Part shown: one piece after another, positions 1 to 9,281 of the stretch
How positions within the stretch are numbered: position 1 is the first letter of the stretch
Layout: each line of letters starts with the position of its first letter
Origin: Gemmatimonadota bacterium
GTDB taxonomy: Bacteria > Gemmatimonadota > Gemmatimonadetes > Gemmatimonadales > Gemmatimonadaceae
NCBI GenBank assembly: GCA_016704465.1
Contig: JADJAD010000008.1
Location: 438,677 to 502,676, forward strand
Direction: 5' to 3'
DNA: 64,000 nt
The notes under the pieces: model-generated
Databases searched by the model: none
What the model was told of the DNA's origin: nothing
The model's input: only the letters and a program-made list of their open reading frames with translations
Made by a program: the position numbers and the translations under genes

Positions 1-2
1 CG

Positions 3-683
3 TGCCTCGAGGCGCAGCGGCGCGGTTGCGACGTGGCGGTGCTGGACGACGCCTTTCAGCATCGCCGGGCGCGCCGAGTCGTGGACATCGTCCTGGTGGC
101 GGCCGAGCAGTGGCGTCGCCCGTTGCGCTGCCTGCCGTCCGGGCGGTACCGGGAGCCGGTCGAGTCGCTCGCGCGTGCGTCGCTGGTTGTGGTGACGCGC
201 AAGACCACCCCGGCCGATGCTGCCCGCGAGGTGGGGGACGCGATGCGTGCGTTCACGGCCGCCCCCGTCATGCATGCGCTCTTCTCGCTCGACGCGCTGC
301 ACCGCGTGGGGGGCGATGGGGAGTCGCGTTCGCTGGCGACGCTCGCCGACCGTCCGGTGGTGGCCGTGGCCGGTGTGGGTGCTCCCCGCGCGTTCGCTCG
401 ACAGCTCGAGGCGGCCGGCGCGCGCGTCACGCTGGCATCGTATCCAGATCACCACCGATTTACCGCGACCGACGTGGCCGACATTCTGGAATGTGCCGCG
501 GCGGATTCCGCTGTCGTCTGTACCCTGAAGGACGCGGTAAAGCTCGACCGACTGTGGCCTCGCGCCTCGACGCCCCTGTGGTATGTTTCGCAGCGCGTCG
601 CGATCGAGGCGGGCCAGGTGGAGTATGCCGACGCCCTTCAGGGCCTGCTCGACGCGCGGCCGCACCACCCTCTCATTCGCTAA
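3..683 (+). CDS. lpxK: Tetraacyldisaccharide 4'-kinase, C-terminal part (5' end cut by window edge)
   Basis: LpxK phosphorylates the 4' position of the lipid A disaccharide at the cytoplasmic face of the inner membrane. The open frame runs in from the window edge, so the N-terminal P-loop is missing. What remains matches the family: the conserved LDDAFQHRR stretch, the PSGRYREP segment (usually PxGPLREP), a second half with VAVAGVGAPRAFARQLEAAG, and the SYPDHHRFT motif, followed by a CTLKDAVKL stretch typical of the C-terminal domain. It ends with TAA, 31 bases before gdhA. A GTG at position 33 lies inside the family domain and is not a real start. Its presence says the organism makes lipid A, in agreement with the kds and lpt genes on the other arm. 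Confidence 0.88.
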   Translation, partial: CLEAQRRGCDVAVLDDAFQHRRARRVVDIVLVAAEQWRRPLRCLPSGRYREPVESLARASLVVVTRKTTPADAAREVGDAMRAFTAAPVMHALFSLDALHRVGGDGESRSLATLADRPVVAVAGVGAPRAFARQLEAAGARVTLASYPDHHRFTATDVADILECAAADSAVVCTLKDAVKLDRLWPRASTPLWYVSQRVAIEAGQVEYADALQGLLDARPHHPLIR

Positions 684-714
684 CCGCCGGTCGACCCGGT
701 CTACTCACTCTCCC

Positions 715-2022
715 ATGACTACCGATCTCCGCCTCCCGACGAACGCCATCGTCAAGCCGGACAAGGATCGTTTCCTGAACGAAGAGGACCCGTTCGAGGC
801 CATGATGTCGCGCTTCGATCGCGCGGCCGAGCTGCTGGACCTCGAGCCTGGGCTGTACAAGGTGCTCCGCAAGGCGGAGAAGCAGCTGATTGTCTCCTGT
901 CCGGTGATGATGGACAACGGGGAGATCGAGGTCTTTACCGGGATTCGCGTGCAGTACAACACGTCGCGTGGTCCGGCGAAGGGCGGGATCCGCTTCGACC
1001 TCAACGTCACCCTCGACGAGGTCACGGCACTCGCGGCCTGGATGACGTGGAAGTGCGCCGTCGTCAACGTCCCGTTTGGCGGCGCGAAGGGCGGGGTCAT
1101 CTGCGACCCGCTGAAGATGAGCGCGGGTGAGCTGGAGCGCCTCACACGACGTTACACCTCCGGGATCATGCAGCTGCTCGGCCCCGACTCCGACGTGCCG
1201 GCGCCCGATGTCAACACGAACGAGCGCGTGATGGCCTGGATCATGGATACCTACTCCATGCAGATGCGACACACGGTCACGGCCGTCGTCACGGGCAAGC
1301 CGATCGAGATGGGCGGCTCGCTGGGGCGCCGGGAGGCCACCGGGCGTGGCTGCATGTTCATGATCAAGGAGGCGCTTGCGCACCTGGGCATGAGCGTGAA
1401 GGGGAGCACGATCGCTGTGCAGGGGTTCGGCAACGTCGGCTCGGTCTCGGCCCACCTGCTCGCGCGCGAGGGCTGCAAGGTCGTCGCGATCGGCGACCGA
1501 AGCGGCTCGTACTACAATGCCGCAGGCTTCGATGTCGACGACGCCATTGCCTACGTCAAGAAGAACAAGATCCTCGAGGGCTATCCAGGCGGTGAGCTGA
1601 TTCGCAACGAGGACCTGCTCACGCTTGACGTCGACGTCCTCGTCCCGGCGGCGTTGGAGAATGTGATCACCACGAAGAACGCGACCAAGATTCGCGCGAA
1701 GGTGATCTGCGAAGGGGCGAACGGTCCCACGACGGCAGCGGCGGACGCGATCCTCGACGAGAAGGGCGTCTTCGTGATCCCCGACATCCTCGCGAATGCT
1801 GGCGGGGTGACGGTGTCGTACTTCGAGTGGGTCCAGGATCGTGGTGGATACTTCTGGAGCGAAGAGGTCGTGAACGACCGCCTGCGCGACCTGATGGTCA
1901 AGTCGTTCCGCGACGTGCTGGACCTGTCGAAGCAGCACAAGGTCAACATGCGCACCGCCGCGTACATGCTGTCGATCAGCCGGGTCGCGACCGTCCACCG
2001 CCTGCGCGGCATTTACGCGTAG
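715..2022 (+). CDS. gdhA: Glutamate dehydrogenase
   Basis: Converts glutamate to 2-oxoglutarate and ammonium, or the reverse, with NAD(P); a cytosolic hexamer in this family. The 435-residue product carries the Glu/Leu/Phe/Val dehydrogenase signatures: GPAKGGIRF (substrate-binding lysine), VPFGGAKGGV (catalytic lysine), the PAPDVNT segment, and a Rossmann motif VQGFGNVG near residue 241. A longer frame extends 44 residues upstream into lpxK, but it is Arg/Ser-rich with no family similarity, so the ATG giving MTTDLRLPTN is chosen. Length is normal for the roughly 420-450 residue hexameric class. Cofactor preference cannot be called by eye. Confidence 0.93.
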   Translation: MTTDLRLPTNAIVKPDKDRFLNEEDPFEAMMSRFDRAAELLDLEPGLYKVLRKAEKQLIVSCPVMMDNGEIEVFTGIRVQYNTSRGPAKGGIRFDLNVTLDEVTALAAWMTWKCAVVNVPFGGAKGGVICDPLKMSAGELERLTRRYTSGIMQLLGPDSDVPAPDVNTNERVMAWIMDTYSMQMRHTVTAVVTGKPIEMGGSLGRREATGRGCMFMIKEALAHLGMSVKGSTIAVQGFGNVGSVSAHLLAREGCKVVAIGDRSGSYYNAAGFDVDDAIAYVKKNKILEGYPGGELIRNEDLLTLDVDVLVPAALENVITTKNATKIRAKVICEGANGPTTAAADAILDEKGVFVIPDILANAGGVTVSYFEWVQDRGGYFWSEEVVNDRLRDLMVKSFRDVLDLSKQHKVNMRTAAYMLSISRVATVHRLRGIYA

Positions 2023-2093
2023 AGCTGTCGCGTCGCCGATGGGCGGGCAGGCCGAACATTGCAGCGGGCGGGGCGGCGTTACCACGCGGCCCC

Positions 2094-2147
2094 GCCTCGC
2101 CGCATGCGGGCGCCTCGCCGCATGCGGGCGCTTCGCCGCGTACGGGT
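2094..2147. repeat. Three tandem 18-bp units upstream of rlmH
   Basis: Two identical units gcctcgccgcatgcgggc are followed by a diverged third unit, gcttcgccgcgtacgggt. They fill most of the gap between gdhA and rlmH and end 10 bases before the chosen rlmH GTG start. Each unit contains the palindrome GCATGC in the first two copies. They would add an Arg-rich leader if translation began further upstream at a TTG (2059); the family does not have such a leader. Confidence 0.8.
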
Positions 2148-2157
2148 GTCCGGCCGC

Positions 2158-2616
2158 GTGAAGGTTCGCGTCGTCGTGGTCGGGAAGGTGCGCGACCGGG
2201 CCATGGCCGACGTGATCGGCGGGTACGAGCAGCGGGCGGCGCGCTACTGGCCGCTCGAGGTCATCGAGGTGCGGGAGGAACACGGACGAGACGACGCCCT
2301 GGTCAAGCGCCGCGAGGGAGACCGCCTGCGCGACAAGTCGGCGGGGAGCCTCGTGGTGGCGTGCGACGAGCGGGGCGATGCGGTGACGTCGACGGAGTTC
2401 GCGGACTGGTTGCAGCGGCAGCGCGAGGATGGGCGGGACGTCGCCTTCGTGATCGGCGGGGCCTACGGGTTGGACGCCGCGCTCCGGGACTCGGCGTCTC
2501 GCCGGCTGACGCTGGCCCCCTTCACGCTCCCGCACGACATGGCGCGCCTCGTGCTGGCCGAGCAGCTGTATCGGGCCGGGACGATCGTTAGGCGGGAGCC
2601 CTACCACAAGGCGTAG
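2158..2616 (+). CDS. rlmH: 23S rRNA pseudouridine(1915)-N3-methyltransferase RlmH
   Basis: SPOUT-class methyltransferase that methylates pseudouridine 1915 in helix 69 of 23S rRNA on assembled ribosomes. From the GTG start (VKVRVVVVGKVRD) the product is 152 residues, matching the family's usual 155. Visible signatures are the FVIGGAYGLD knot region that binds SAM and the C-terminal LPHDMARLVLAEQLYRA and REPYHK motifs, the last being the almost invariant RlmH tail. The frame is open further upstream through an 18-bp tandem repeat, but that part is Arg-rich and not family-like. The final codons contain the CGTTAGGC word, here read as Val-Arg with a rare AGG codon. Confidence 0.92.
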   Translation: MKVRVVVVGKVRDRAMADVIGGYEQRAARYWPLEVIEVREEHGRDDALVKRREGDRLRDKSAGSLVVACDERGDAVTSTEFADWLQRQREDGRDVAFVIGGAYGLDAALRDSASRRLTLAPFTLPHDMARLVLAEQLYRAGTIVRREPYHKA

Positions 2617-2901
2617 CGCCGGCGCGCTGGTCGCGGGGGGCCGGGCCCGAATTTCCCCCACGGCGGACTCGCGAAACCGGGGACCACCGGGCGAGATTTC
2701 CCCGCGGCGCGGCGACGGCGCAGCCGGGGGGTGATGGCCCCCCGGGTCTCATGGCAACACCCAGTGTCCAGCGATGCGATACGTGCAGTTCGATCGATGT
2801 ACCACCTGTCGGGATGGGAACGATTGCGTCCACCTGACCGCGGTGCGGCGGCTGTCGGCCCGCGCGCGGAGTGGCGGTACGCCGGCGGACCGGGGTTCCC
2901 G

Positions 2902-4491
2902 GTGACGCGTCCGCTGATCGTCACCGAATCGCTCGGCGGGTCACCACTTGCCCGTCGGGTCGCGGAGGGCGTTGCGCCGCCGGAGTGGTACCTGCCGCGC
3001 CCCATGTCGGCCGATGCGTGGCGATCGCGTGCGGCCGACGTTCGCGAATCGACGCCCTCGGACTGGCTGGCCCGCCTCTCGCTCGCGTTCGGCGCCACCG
3101 GCGCCGCCGGCGCCACCGGCGCCGCCGGCGCACGACTGGAACGGGTGGCGCAGGCTGGCGGTGTCGTGGTCACCACGGGGCAGCAACCCGGACTCTTCGG
3201 CGGGGCGATCTATACCTGGTCCAAGGCGATATCCGCCCTCGAACTCTGTGACGCCATCGAGCGCGAGACCGGAATCCCTGCCGCCCCCGTGTTCTGGGCG
3301 GCGACCGATGACGCGGATTTCGCCGAAGCGAGCGAGACGTGGATCTCGGTCCCCGGCGGTGCCGAGCGGTTGGTGATGGCCGGTCGTGCGTCCGACGGAC
3401 TTCCCATGGCGGACTATCCGCTTGGTGACGTGCAGGACTTGCTGGATCGCCTGGAATCGTCGGCCGGATCGGCGATCGATCCGGGCATTCTCGATGCGGT
3501 GCGACTGTCCTATCATCCTCGCGCGACCGTCGGTGGTGCGTACCTGACGCTGCTGCGCGTCGTCCTCGAGCCGCTGGGAATCGCCGTGCTCGATGCGTCG
3601 CACCCGACGCTGCTCGAGGCGGGGCGCCCGATGCTCACACAGGCGCTGACGCACGGGACGGCCGTGGCCGAGGCGCTGCGCGCACGCGGTGGCGGGATGC
3701 GGGACGCGGGACACGAACCGCAGGTCGCCGACGTCGAGGGGCTGTCGCTCGTCTTCGGGCGGGACCGGGGGCTCAAGGTCCGCATCCCGTTGCGCGACGC
3801 GCACGACGTGGCGGCGCGTGGCTCGAGTGAACGCCTCTCGCCGAACGTGCTGCTGCGCCCCGTCGTCGAGCGGTCGTTGCTGCCGACGGTCGCCTACGTC
3901 GCCGGGCCGGGCGAGATCGCGTACTTCGCGCAGGTTTCGGCGGTCGCGACCGCGTTAGGCGCGCCCGTGCCGCTCGTCGTCCCGCGCTGGTCTTGCACGA
4001 TCGTCGAACCCCAGGTCGAGGCGCTCCTGCGCGCCCGTGGCGTGACCCGAGCGGAGCTGTCGTCGCCACATGCGGTCGAGGGGCGGCTGGCGCGCGAAGC
4101 AGCACCGGCGACGCTTCGCTCGGCGATGGCTGGCTGGCGCGCGCGCATCGACGAGGGGGCCGAGGCGCTCGGCGAGGCGCTGGCGGCGGAGCCCGGGCTG
4201 TTGGTCCCGGGAATCGCCGATGCGACGCGACGCCAGATGCTGTGGCGCGCCGACCGGTTGGAGCGCCGACTCGGCGCCGCGCTCAAGCGGCGAGACCAGG
4301 CGATGCTCCATGACGTGGGGACCATGCGGGGGGCGCTGTATCCCGGGGGGACGCGACAGGAGCGCGCCCTCAACCTGATGCCGCTGCTGGCCCGTCACGG
4401 GATGGGTGTCGTCGATGCCATGCGCCTGGCGGCGCGTCGCCATGCGCAGGCGCTCGTCGTGGGCACGTCGCTCCCGGTCGACCCGGCGTGA
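2902..4491 (+). CDS. bshC: Bacillithiol biosynthesis cysteine-adding enzyme BshC
   Basis: BshC is thought to add cysteine to glucosaminyl-malate in the last step of bacillithiol synthesis. The 529-residue product shows the family hallmarks: VVTTGQQPGLFGGAIYTWSK near residue 90, PVFWAATDDADFAEA soon after, and a C-terminal half with GPGEIAYFAQ and VPRWSCTIVE. The GTG giving VTRPLIVTES is chosen because the 57 residues upstream in the open frame are not family-like; the true start could be slightly different. Residues 64-77 are a low-complexity Gly-Ala-Thr stretch encoded by 9-bp repeats just before the nucleotide-binding-like core. It overlaps murJ by 4 bases. bshA and bshB are not in the window. 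Confidence 0.86.
   Translation: MTRPLIVTESLGGSPLARRVAEGVAPPEWYLPRPMSADAWRSRAADVRESTPSDWLARLSLAFGATGAAGATGAAGARLERVAQAGGVVVTTGQQPGLFGGAIYTWSKAISALELCDAIERETGIPAAPVFWAATDDADFAEASETWISVPGGAERLVMAGRASDGLPMADYPLGDVQDLLDRLESSAGSAIDPGILDAVRLSYHPRATVGGAYLTLLRVVLEPLGIAVLDASHPTLLEAGRPMLTQALTHGTAVAEALRARGGGMRDAGHEPQVADVEGLSLVFGRDRGLKVRIPLRDAHDVAARGSSERLSPNVLLRPVVERSLLPTVAYVAGPGEIAYFAQVSAVATALGAPVPLVVPRWSCTIVEPQVEALLRARGVTRAELSSPHAVEGRLAREAAPATLRSAMAGWRARIDEGAEALGEALAAEPGLLVPGIADATRRQMLWRADRLERRLGAALKRRDQAMLHDVGTMRGALYPGGTRQERALNLMPLLARHGMGVVDAMRLAARRHAQALVVGTSLPVDPA
3091..3131. repeat. Tandem 9/18-bp GGCGCC-type repeat inside bshC
   Basis: Two exact copies of ggcgccaccggcgccgcc plus a partial third encode a Gly-Ala-Thr/Gly-Ala-Ala linker in BshC. 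The unit length is a multiple of three, so copy-number change would keep the frame. A very similar 9-bp repeat occurs in the acidic protein near 20 kb. Confidence 0.85.
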
Positions 4492-6101
4492 CGCGCCGGC
4501 GCGGCGTGCCCTCCGTCAACCCGGCGGATGCCGCCGCCAGCCGGCGTCCGGCGGCGCTGGTTGCGGTCGGCATCCTTTTGAGCCGGCTCGTGGGTCTCGT
4601 CAGGCAACGCGTCTTCTCCTATTACTTCGGAGCCGGCGATGTGGCCGATGCGTTCACGCAGGCGTTCCGCATTCCCAACATCCTGCAGAACCTGTTTGGT
4701 GAGGGGGTGTTGTCGGCGTCGTTCATCCCGGTGTACTCGCAACTGCGGGCCAAGGGCGACGACGTGGCGCGCCAGGAGGTCGCCGGCGCGGTGCTGGGCG
4801 TCCTGGCCTTCCTGTCAGCGATCGCGGTCCTCGCCGGCGTCGTCGCCGCGCCGGTGCTCGTTGGCGTGATCGCCCCGGGGTTCTCGGGGGCCAAACGCGA
4901 CCTGACCGTGCAACTGGTCCGGGTGCTCTTTCCCGGGGCCGGCCTGCTCGTCCTGGCGGCGTGGTGCCTCGGGGTGCTCAACAGCCACGGAAAGTTCTTC
5001 CTGTCCTACGCCGCGCCGGTGCTGTGGAATGCTTGCATGATCGGGGCGCTGCTGGGCTGGGGCGGGACGGTGTCGCTCCCCCGCCTGGCGGTGCTCCTGG
5101 CCTGGGGGAGCGTCGCCGGGAGCGCCTTGCAGCTGGTGGTGCAGTGGCGCAACGTGTCGCAGGTGCTGGGGGCGTGGCGGGTCACCATGAGTACGCGGTC
5201 GCCGCATGTGCGAACCGTCCTGCGCAACTTCGCCCCCGTCTTCGTGGGGCGGGGTGTCGGGCAGCTGAGCGCGTACGTCGACTCGTTCATCGCGTCCTTC
5301 CTGGTGATGGGCGCGGTGACGATCCTCAACAACGTGCAGCTGCTGTACATGCTGCCGGTGTCGCTGTTTGGCATGTCGATCTCGGCGGCCGAACTCCCCG
5401 CCATGGCAAGTGTCACGGGCGACAGCGCCGAGATCGCCGAGCGGCTGCGCGAGCGCCTCGCGTTGGGATTGCGGCGCATCGCGTTCCTGATCGTGCCGTC
5501 GGCGGTCGCCTTTCTCGCGTTTGGCGACCTGGTCGCGCGGGTCGTGTATGAGGGGGGCGAATTCGGGGCGACCGAGGTGGAGTGGGTGTGGGGGGTGCTG
5601 GCCGGTTCTGCCATCGGGCTGCTGGCCTCGACCCTGAGCCGCCTGTATGCGAGCGCGCTGTACGCCCTGCGCGATACGCGCACGCCGCTGCGCTTTGCGA
5701 TGATCCGCGTGGCCCTGACCACCGCGCTGGGATTCGCTGCTGCGCTGTGGCTCCCCACGGTGATCGACATCGACCCGCGCTGGGCAGTGACGGGGCTCAC
5801 TGCGTCGGCCGGCGTGGCGGCGTGGGTCGAATTCGCGCTGCTCCGCCGGTCGGTCGCGCGCCGGATCGGCGAGGTGGCGATCTCGCCCGCCACGCTCCTG
5901 ACGCTCTGGGGGTGCGCCGTGGCCGCCGCGCTCGCGGGGTGGGGGGTGCGGCTTCTACTCGGCGGCGTTTCACCATTCCTGATGAGCGGCGTCGTCCTGG
6001 CGACCTATTCGGCCGGATACGGCATCGCAACGCTGCTGGCTGGCATCACCCAGGCGCAGGCAATCGCCGGGCGGATGCGCAGCATGCTCCGCCGCGGATG
6101 A
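4488..6101 (+). CDS. murJ: Lipid II flippase MurJ
   Basis: MurJ (MviN) flips undecaprenyl-linked peptidoglycan precursor across the inner membrane. The 537-residue product is hydrophobic over most of its length, consistent with the family's 14 membrane helices. Typical N-terminal motifs are visible: GILLSRLVGLVRQRVFSYYFG, then DAFTQAFRIPNILQNLFGEG and ASFIPVYSQL. The central VDSFIASFL and LPVSLFGMSISAAELPAM segments also match MurJ. It starts with GTG overlapping the bshC stop (GTGA), so the two genes are translationally coupled. The link to bshC has no obvious functional reason. Confidence 0.94.
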   Translation: MTRRRGVPSVNPADAAASRRPAALVAVGILLSRLVGLVRQRVFSYYFGAGDVADAFTQAFRIPNILQNLFGEGVLSASFIPVYSQLRAKGDDVARQEVAGAVLGVLAFLSAIAVLAGVVAAPVLVGVIAPGFSGAKRDLTVQLVRVLFPGAGLLVLAAWCLGVLNSHGKFFLSYAAPVLWNACMIGALLGWGGTVSLPRLAVLLAWGSVAGSALQLVVQWRNVSQVLGAWRVTMSTRSPHVRTVLRNFAPVFVGRGVGQLSAYVDSFIASFLVMGAVTILNNVQLLYMLPVSLFGMSISAAELPAMASVTGDSAEIAERLRERLALGLRRIAFLIVPSAVAFLAFGDLVARVVYEGGEFGATEVEWVWGVLAGSAIGLLASTLSRLYASALYALRDTRTPLRFAMIRVALTTALGFAAALWLPTVIDIDPRWAVTGLTASAGVAAWVEFALLRRSVARRIGEVAISPATLLTLWGCAVAAALAGWGVRLLLGGVSPFLMSGVVLATYSAGYGIATLLAGITQAQAIAGRMRSMLRRG

Positions 6102-6126
6102 GGCGGCGACGCGTGTAGCTTTGGGT

Positions 6127-8096
6127 ATGTTCGACGCTCCCGCCGCCGTGGCCGCCAAGCTGCCGCACCTTCCGGAGTCCCCGGGCGTCTACCTGTGGAA
6201 GGACGCGGCGGGAGCGGTGCTGTACGTCGGGAAGGCCAAGCGATTGCGCTCGCGGGTCCGGAGCTATTTCGGCAGCGATCACGTCACGTCGGTGAAGACG
6301 CAGGTGCTCGTGCGACTGATCGCGTCGCTCGACTCGATCGTCGTCCCGACCGAGGCGCATGCGCTGATTCTCGAGGCAAACCTGATCAAGGAGTACCGCC
6401 CGCGATTCAACATCGCCCTGCGCGACGACAAGTCGTACCCCTACATCAAGGTCACGCTGCAGGAGCCGTTCCCGCGCGTCTACGTCACGCGCCGCCTGGT
6501 GAGCGACGGGGCGCGGTACTTCGGCCCCTACACCGACGTCGGCGCCATGCGCCGGGCGCTGAACGTCGTCAAGCGCATCTTCACCGTGCGCTCGTGTCAC
6601 TACGCATTGCTGGACGAGGTGCCTGATCGCCCGTGCCTCGACTACCACATCGGCAAGTGCAAGGCACCCTGCGTCGGGTACCAGACCGAGGCCGACTACC
6701 GCGGGATGATCGACGAGGTCGTGCTGTTCCTGGATGGGCGCACGGCCGACGTCATACGGCGCGTGCGCGACCGGATGCAGGAGGCGTCGGCGCAGCTGAA
6801 CTTCGAGCGCGCCGCCGAACTGCGCGACGCGCTGCTGAAGCTCGACAGCCTCGAGGAACCGACCGTGGTGGTGCAGGTCGAGGGTGGGGACAAGGACGTG
6901 ATCGGCTACGCACGCGACGGCGACGACGCCTGCGTGGCCATTCTCCGCATTCGGGGCGGCAAGCTGCTCGCGCGCGACCAGCGCTTCGTCGAGAACGTGG
7001 AGGGGGAGGAGGACCAGGCCATCCTTGCCGCGTACCTTGCGCGAGCCTACGTCGGCTCGCGCGAGCACGCGGCGGAGCTGATCGTGCCGATCGACTTCGA
7101 CGACCGGGCGCTGCTCGAGGAGTCGTTAGGCCGGACGCGCGTGATCATCCCGCAGCGCGGGCCGCGCCGGGAGCTGGTGCAGTTGGCGGAGCAGAACGCG
7201 CGACACCTGCTGGAAGAGTTCAGCTCGCGGCGTTCGAGGCCGAGGAACGGGCGGCGAGCCCCGTCTACGACCTGCAGCGCGAACTTGGGCTCCAGAAGCT
7301 GCCGCGCGCCTTCGTCTGCTTCGACATCTCCACGACGCAGGGAACCGACACGGTCGGCTCGTGCGTCTGGTTCGAGAACGGACGCCCGCGCCGCGCCGAG
7401 TACCGCAAGTTCAAGGTGAAGACCGTCGAGGGGACCGACGATTTCGCCTCCATGCGCGAGGTCGTCGGGCGCTACTTCGGCCGTCGGCTCGAGGAGCAGA
7501 AGCCACTGCCCGACCTGGTCGTGGTCGATGGCGGCAAGGGGCAGCTCAATGCCGCCCTCGAGGCGCTGCAGGCGTTGGGGCTTGGCGAGCTCCCGCTCAT
7601 CTCGCTCGCCAAGAAGGACGAGGAGGTGTTCGTGGTCGGGCGGCGGGAGTCGATTCGCCTGTCGCGCCGCTCACCAGCGCTGCGCACCCTGCAACAGGCG
7701 CGCGACGAAGCGCATCGATTCGCGGTGACATTCAACCGGGCGCGTCGTTCAGCGCGGACACTCACGTCCGAACTGCTGCGCATTCCCGGGATCGGCCCAG
7801 GCAAGCGGCGCACGCTGCTGTCGGCATTCGGATCGCTGCAGGGGGTGCGTGACGCATCGCCCGAGGCGATCGCCGCGTTGCCGGGGTTCTCGCTGGCCGC
7901 CGCGTCCCGACTTGCCGCGTCGCTACGACCCACCGAACTTCCCACCTCGCGGCCCACCGATTCGCCCGCCGAGCTTCCTGCACAGGCGCCCGCCGAAGCA
8001 CCGCTGCCCGACTCGGTCGATCCCGTGGCGTCCAGCGATCCTGCGGGATCGCCCGTTTCCGACGGAGACGACTCGTCTCCCGCCCATTCCCCCTAG
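6127..8096 (+). CDS. uvrC: Excinuclease ABC subunit C, split by a one-base deletion
   Basis: UvrC makes both incisions around DNA lesions in nucleotide excision repair. The N-terminal frame has the GIY-YIG nuclease (SPGVYLWKDAAGAVLYVGKAK, catalytic Tyr/Gly/Arg region), a Cys-rich DYHIGKCKAPCVGY segment and the UVR motif near LNFERAAELRDALL. Around 7221 the reading frame changes: after HLLEEF the sequence continues in another frame as QLAAFEAEERA with the RNase H-like domain (VVVDGGKGQLNAA) and a C-terminal helix-hairpin-helix (IPGIGPGKRRTLL). Total length is one base short of a 656-residue frame, so restoring one C in gagttcagc heals it. The last ~55 residues are an unusual Pro/Ser/Thr-rich tail. 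Start: ATG preferred over a TTG two codons upstream. Confidence 0.9.
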
Positions 8097-8108
8097 TCGA
8101 CACGACAG

Positions 8109-9254
8109 ATGACCTCCTGGACGCTCGCCTGTTCTGCCTGCGGTCACCCCGAGCTGCAGCACGCCGCCGTCGGACTCTGTCCGCAGTGTGGCCAGCCGTT
8201 CCTGGCCATCCTGGACGGGGCAGCGCCGTCGCGCGACGCGCTGCTGCCGCGCTGGGACATGTGGCGCTATTCCCCGGCGCTGCCGTTGGCCGATGGCGAA
8301 GTTCCCGTCTCGTTAGGTGAGGGACTCACGCCGCTCTCCGATCAGCCGGCGCTGGCGTCGCTCGTGGGCGTGCGTCGACTGTGGATCAAGGACGAGGGGG
8401 TCAACCCGACGGCGTCGTTCAAGGCCCGCGGCCTGAGCGCCGCCGTGACCCGGGCCAAGGCCCGCGGCGTTCCGGGGCTGGTGGTCCCAACCGCCGGCAA
8501 CGCCGGGGCGGCCCTGGCCGCGTACGCCGCGGCGGCCGGTATGTCGGCGCGCATCTTCGCCCCCGAAACGACGCCTCGCCCGATCCTGGACATCATTCGG
8601 GCCATGGGTGTCGATCTCGTCACCATCGACGGGCACATCGGCGACTGCGGTCGCATGAGCGTCGAGTATGCCAAGGAAACCGGGTTCTTCAACGTCGCCA
8701 CCCTGCGCGAGCCCTACCGCGCCGAGGGGAACAAGACGCTGGGACTGGAGTTGGCCGAGCAGCTGGGATGGCGGCTTCCAGATGCCATCGTGTACCCCAC
8801 CGGGGGCGGGGAAGGGGTGATCGGGATGTGGAAGGCCTTCGAGGAGATGCGCCGTTGGGGATGGCTCGACGCCAAGGCCCCGATGCCGAAGATGATCGTG
8901 GCCCAGGCCGCCGGCTGCGCGCCGCTCGTCCGGGCCGTGGCCGACGGGGCCGATCGGGCCACGCCGTGGGAGAATCCGTGGACGTACGCCAGCGGCCTGC
9001 GTGTGCCGGGACCGCTCGGTGATCGCCTCGTGTTGAAGACCATCAAGGAGAGCGGGGGCGATGCAGAGGCCGCGACCGAGGACGAAATTCGTGAGTTCAC
9101 GGCTCGGCTGTCGCAGCTTTCCGGGATCGACGCGGCGCCCGAAGGGGGGGCGGCGCTCTTTGTCGCCGCCAAGCTGGTAAGACTGGGGCGACTCGCCCCC
9201 GACAGCGAAGTGGTCGTCTACAACACCGGGAGTGGCGCCAGCTACCGGGCGTAG
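8109..9254 (+). CDS. thrC: Threonine synthase
   Basis: PLP enzyme that turns O-phosphohomoserine into threonine. The 381-residue product begins with a short zinc-ribbon-like segment (CSACGHPE and CPQCG), a known addition in one class of threonine synthases. The PLP lysine lies in NPTASFKARG, the phosphate-binding loop in PTAGNAGAALAAYAA, and YPTGGGEGVIGMWKAF matches the glycine-rich cofactor loop. The C-terminal NTGSG motif is intact. It stands 12 bases after uvrC and 27 bases before larC, with no strong signal of its own. No other threonine pathway genes are nearby. Confidence 0.92.
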   Translation: MTSWTLACSACGHPELQHAAVGLCPQCGQPFLAILDGAAPSRDALLPRWDMWRYSPALPLADGEVPVSLGEGLTPLSDQPALASLVGVRRLWIKDEGVNPTASFKARGLSAAVTRAKARGVPGLVVPTAGNAGAALAAYAAAAGMSARIFAPETTPRPILDIIRAMGVDLVTIDGHIGDCGRMSVEYAKETGFFNVATLREPYRAEGNKTLGLELAEQLGWRLPDAIVYPTGGGEGVIGMWKAFEEMRRWGWLDAKAPMPKMIVAQAAGCAPLVRAVADGADRATPWENPWTYASGLRVPGPLGDRLVLKTIKESGGDAEAATEDEIREFTARLSQLSGIDAAPEGGAALFVAAKLVRLGRLAPDSEVVVYNTGSGASYRA

Positions 9255-9281
9255 CGCGCTGCGGGAGTGTATTTTCTCCCT

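Noticed and set aside
673..2661. Long antisense open frame opposite gdhA and rlmH
   Set aside because: High GC gives long shadow frames; it is Arg/Pro/His-rich, shows no family motif and lies opposite two well-supported genes.
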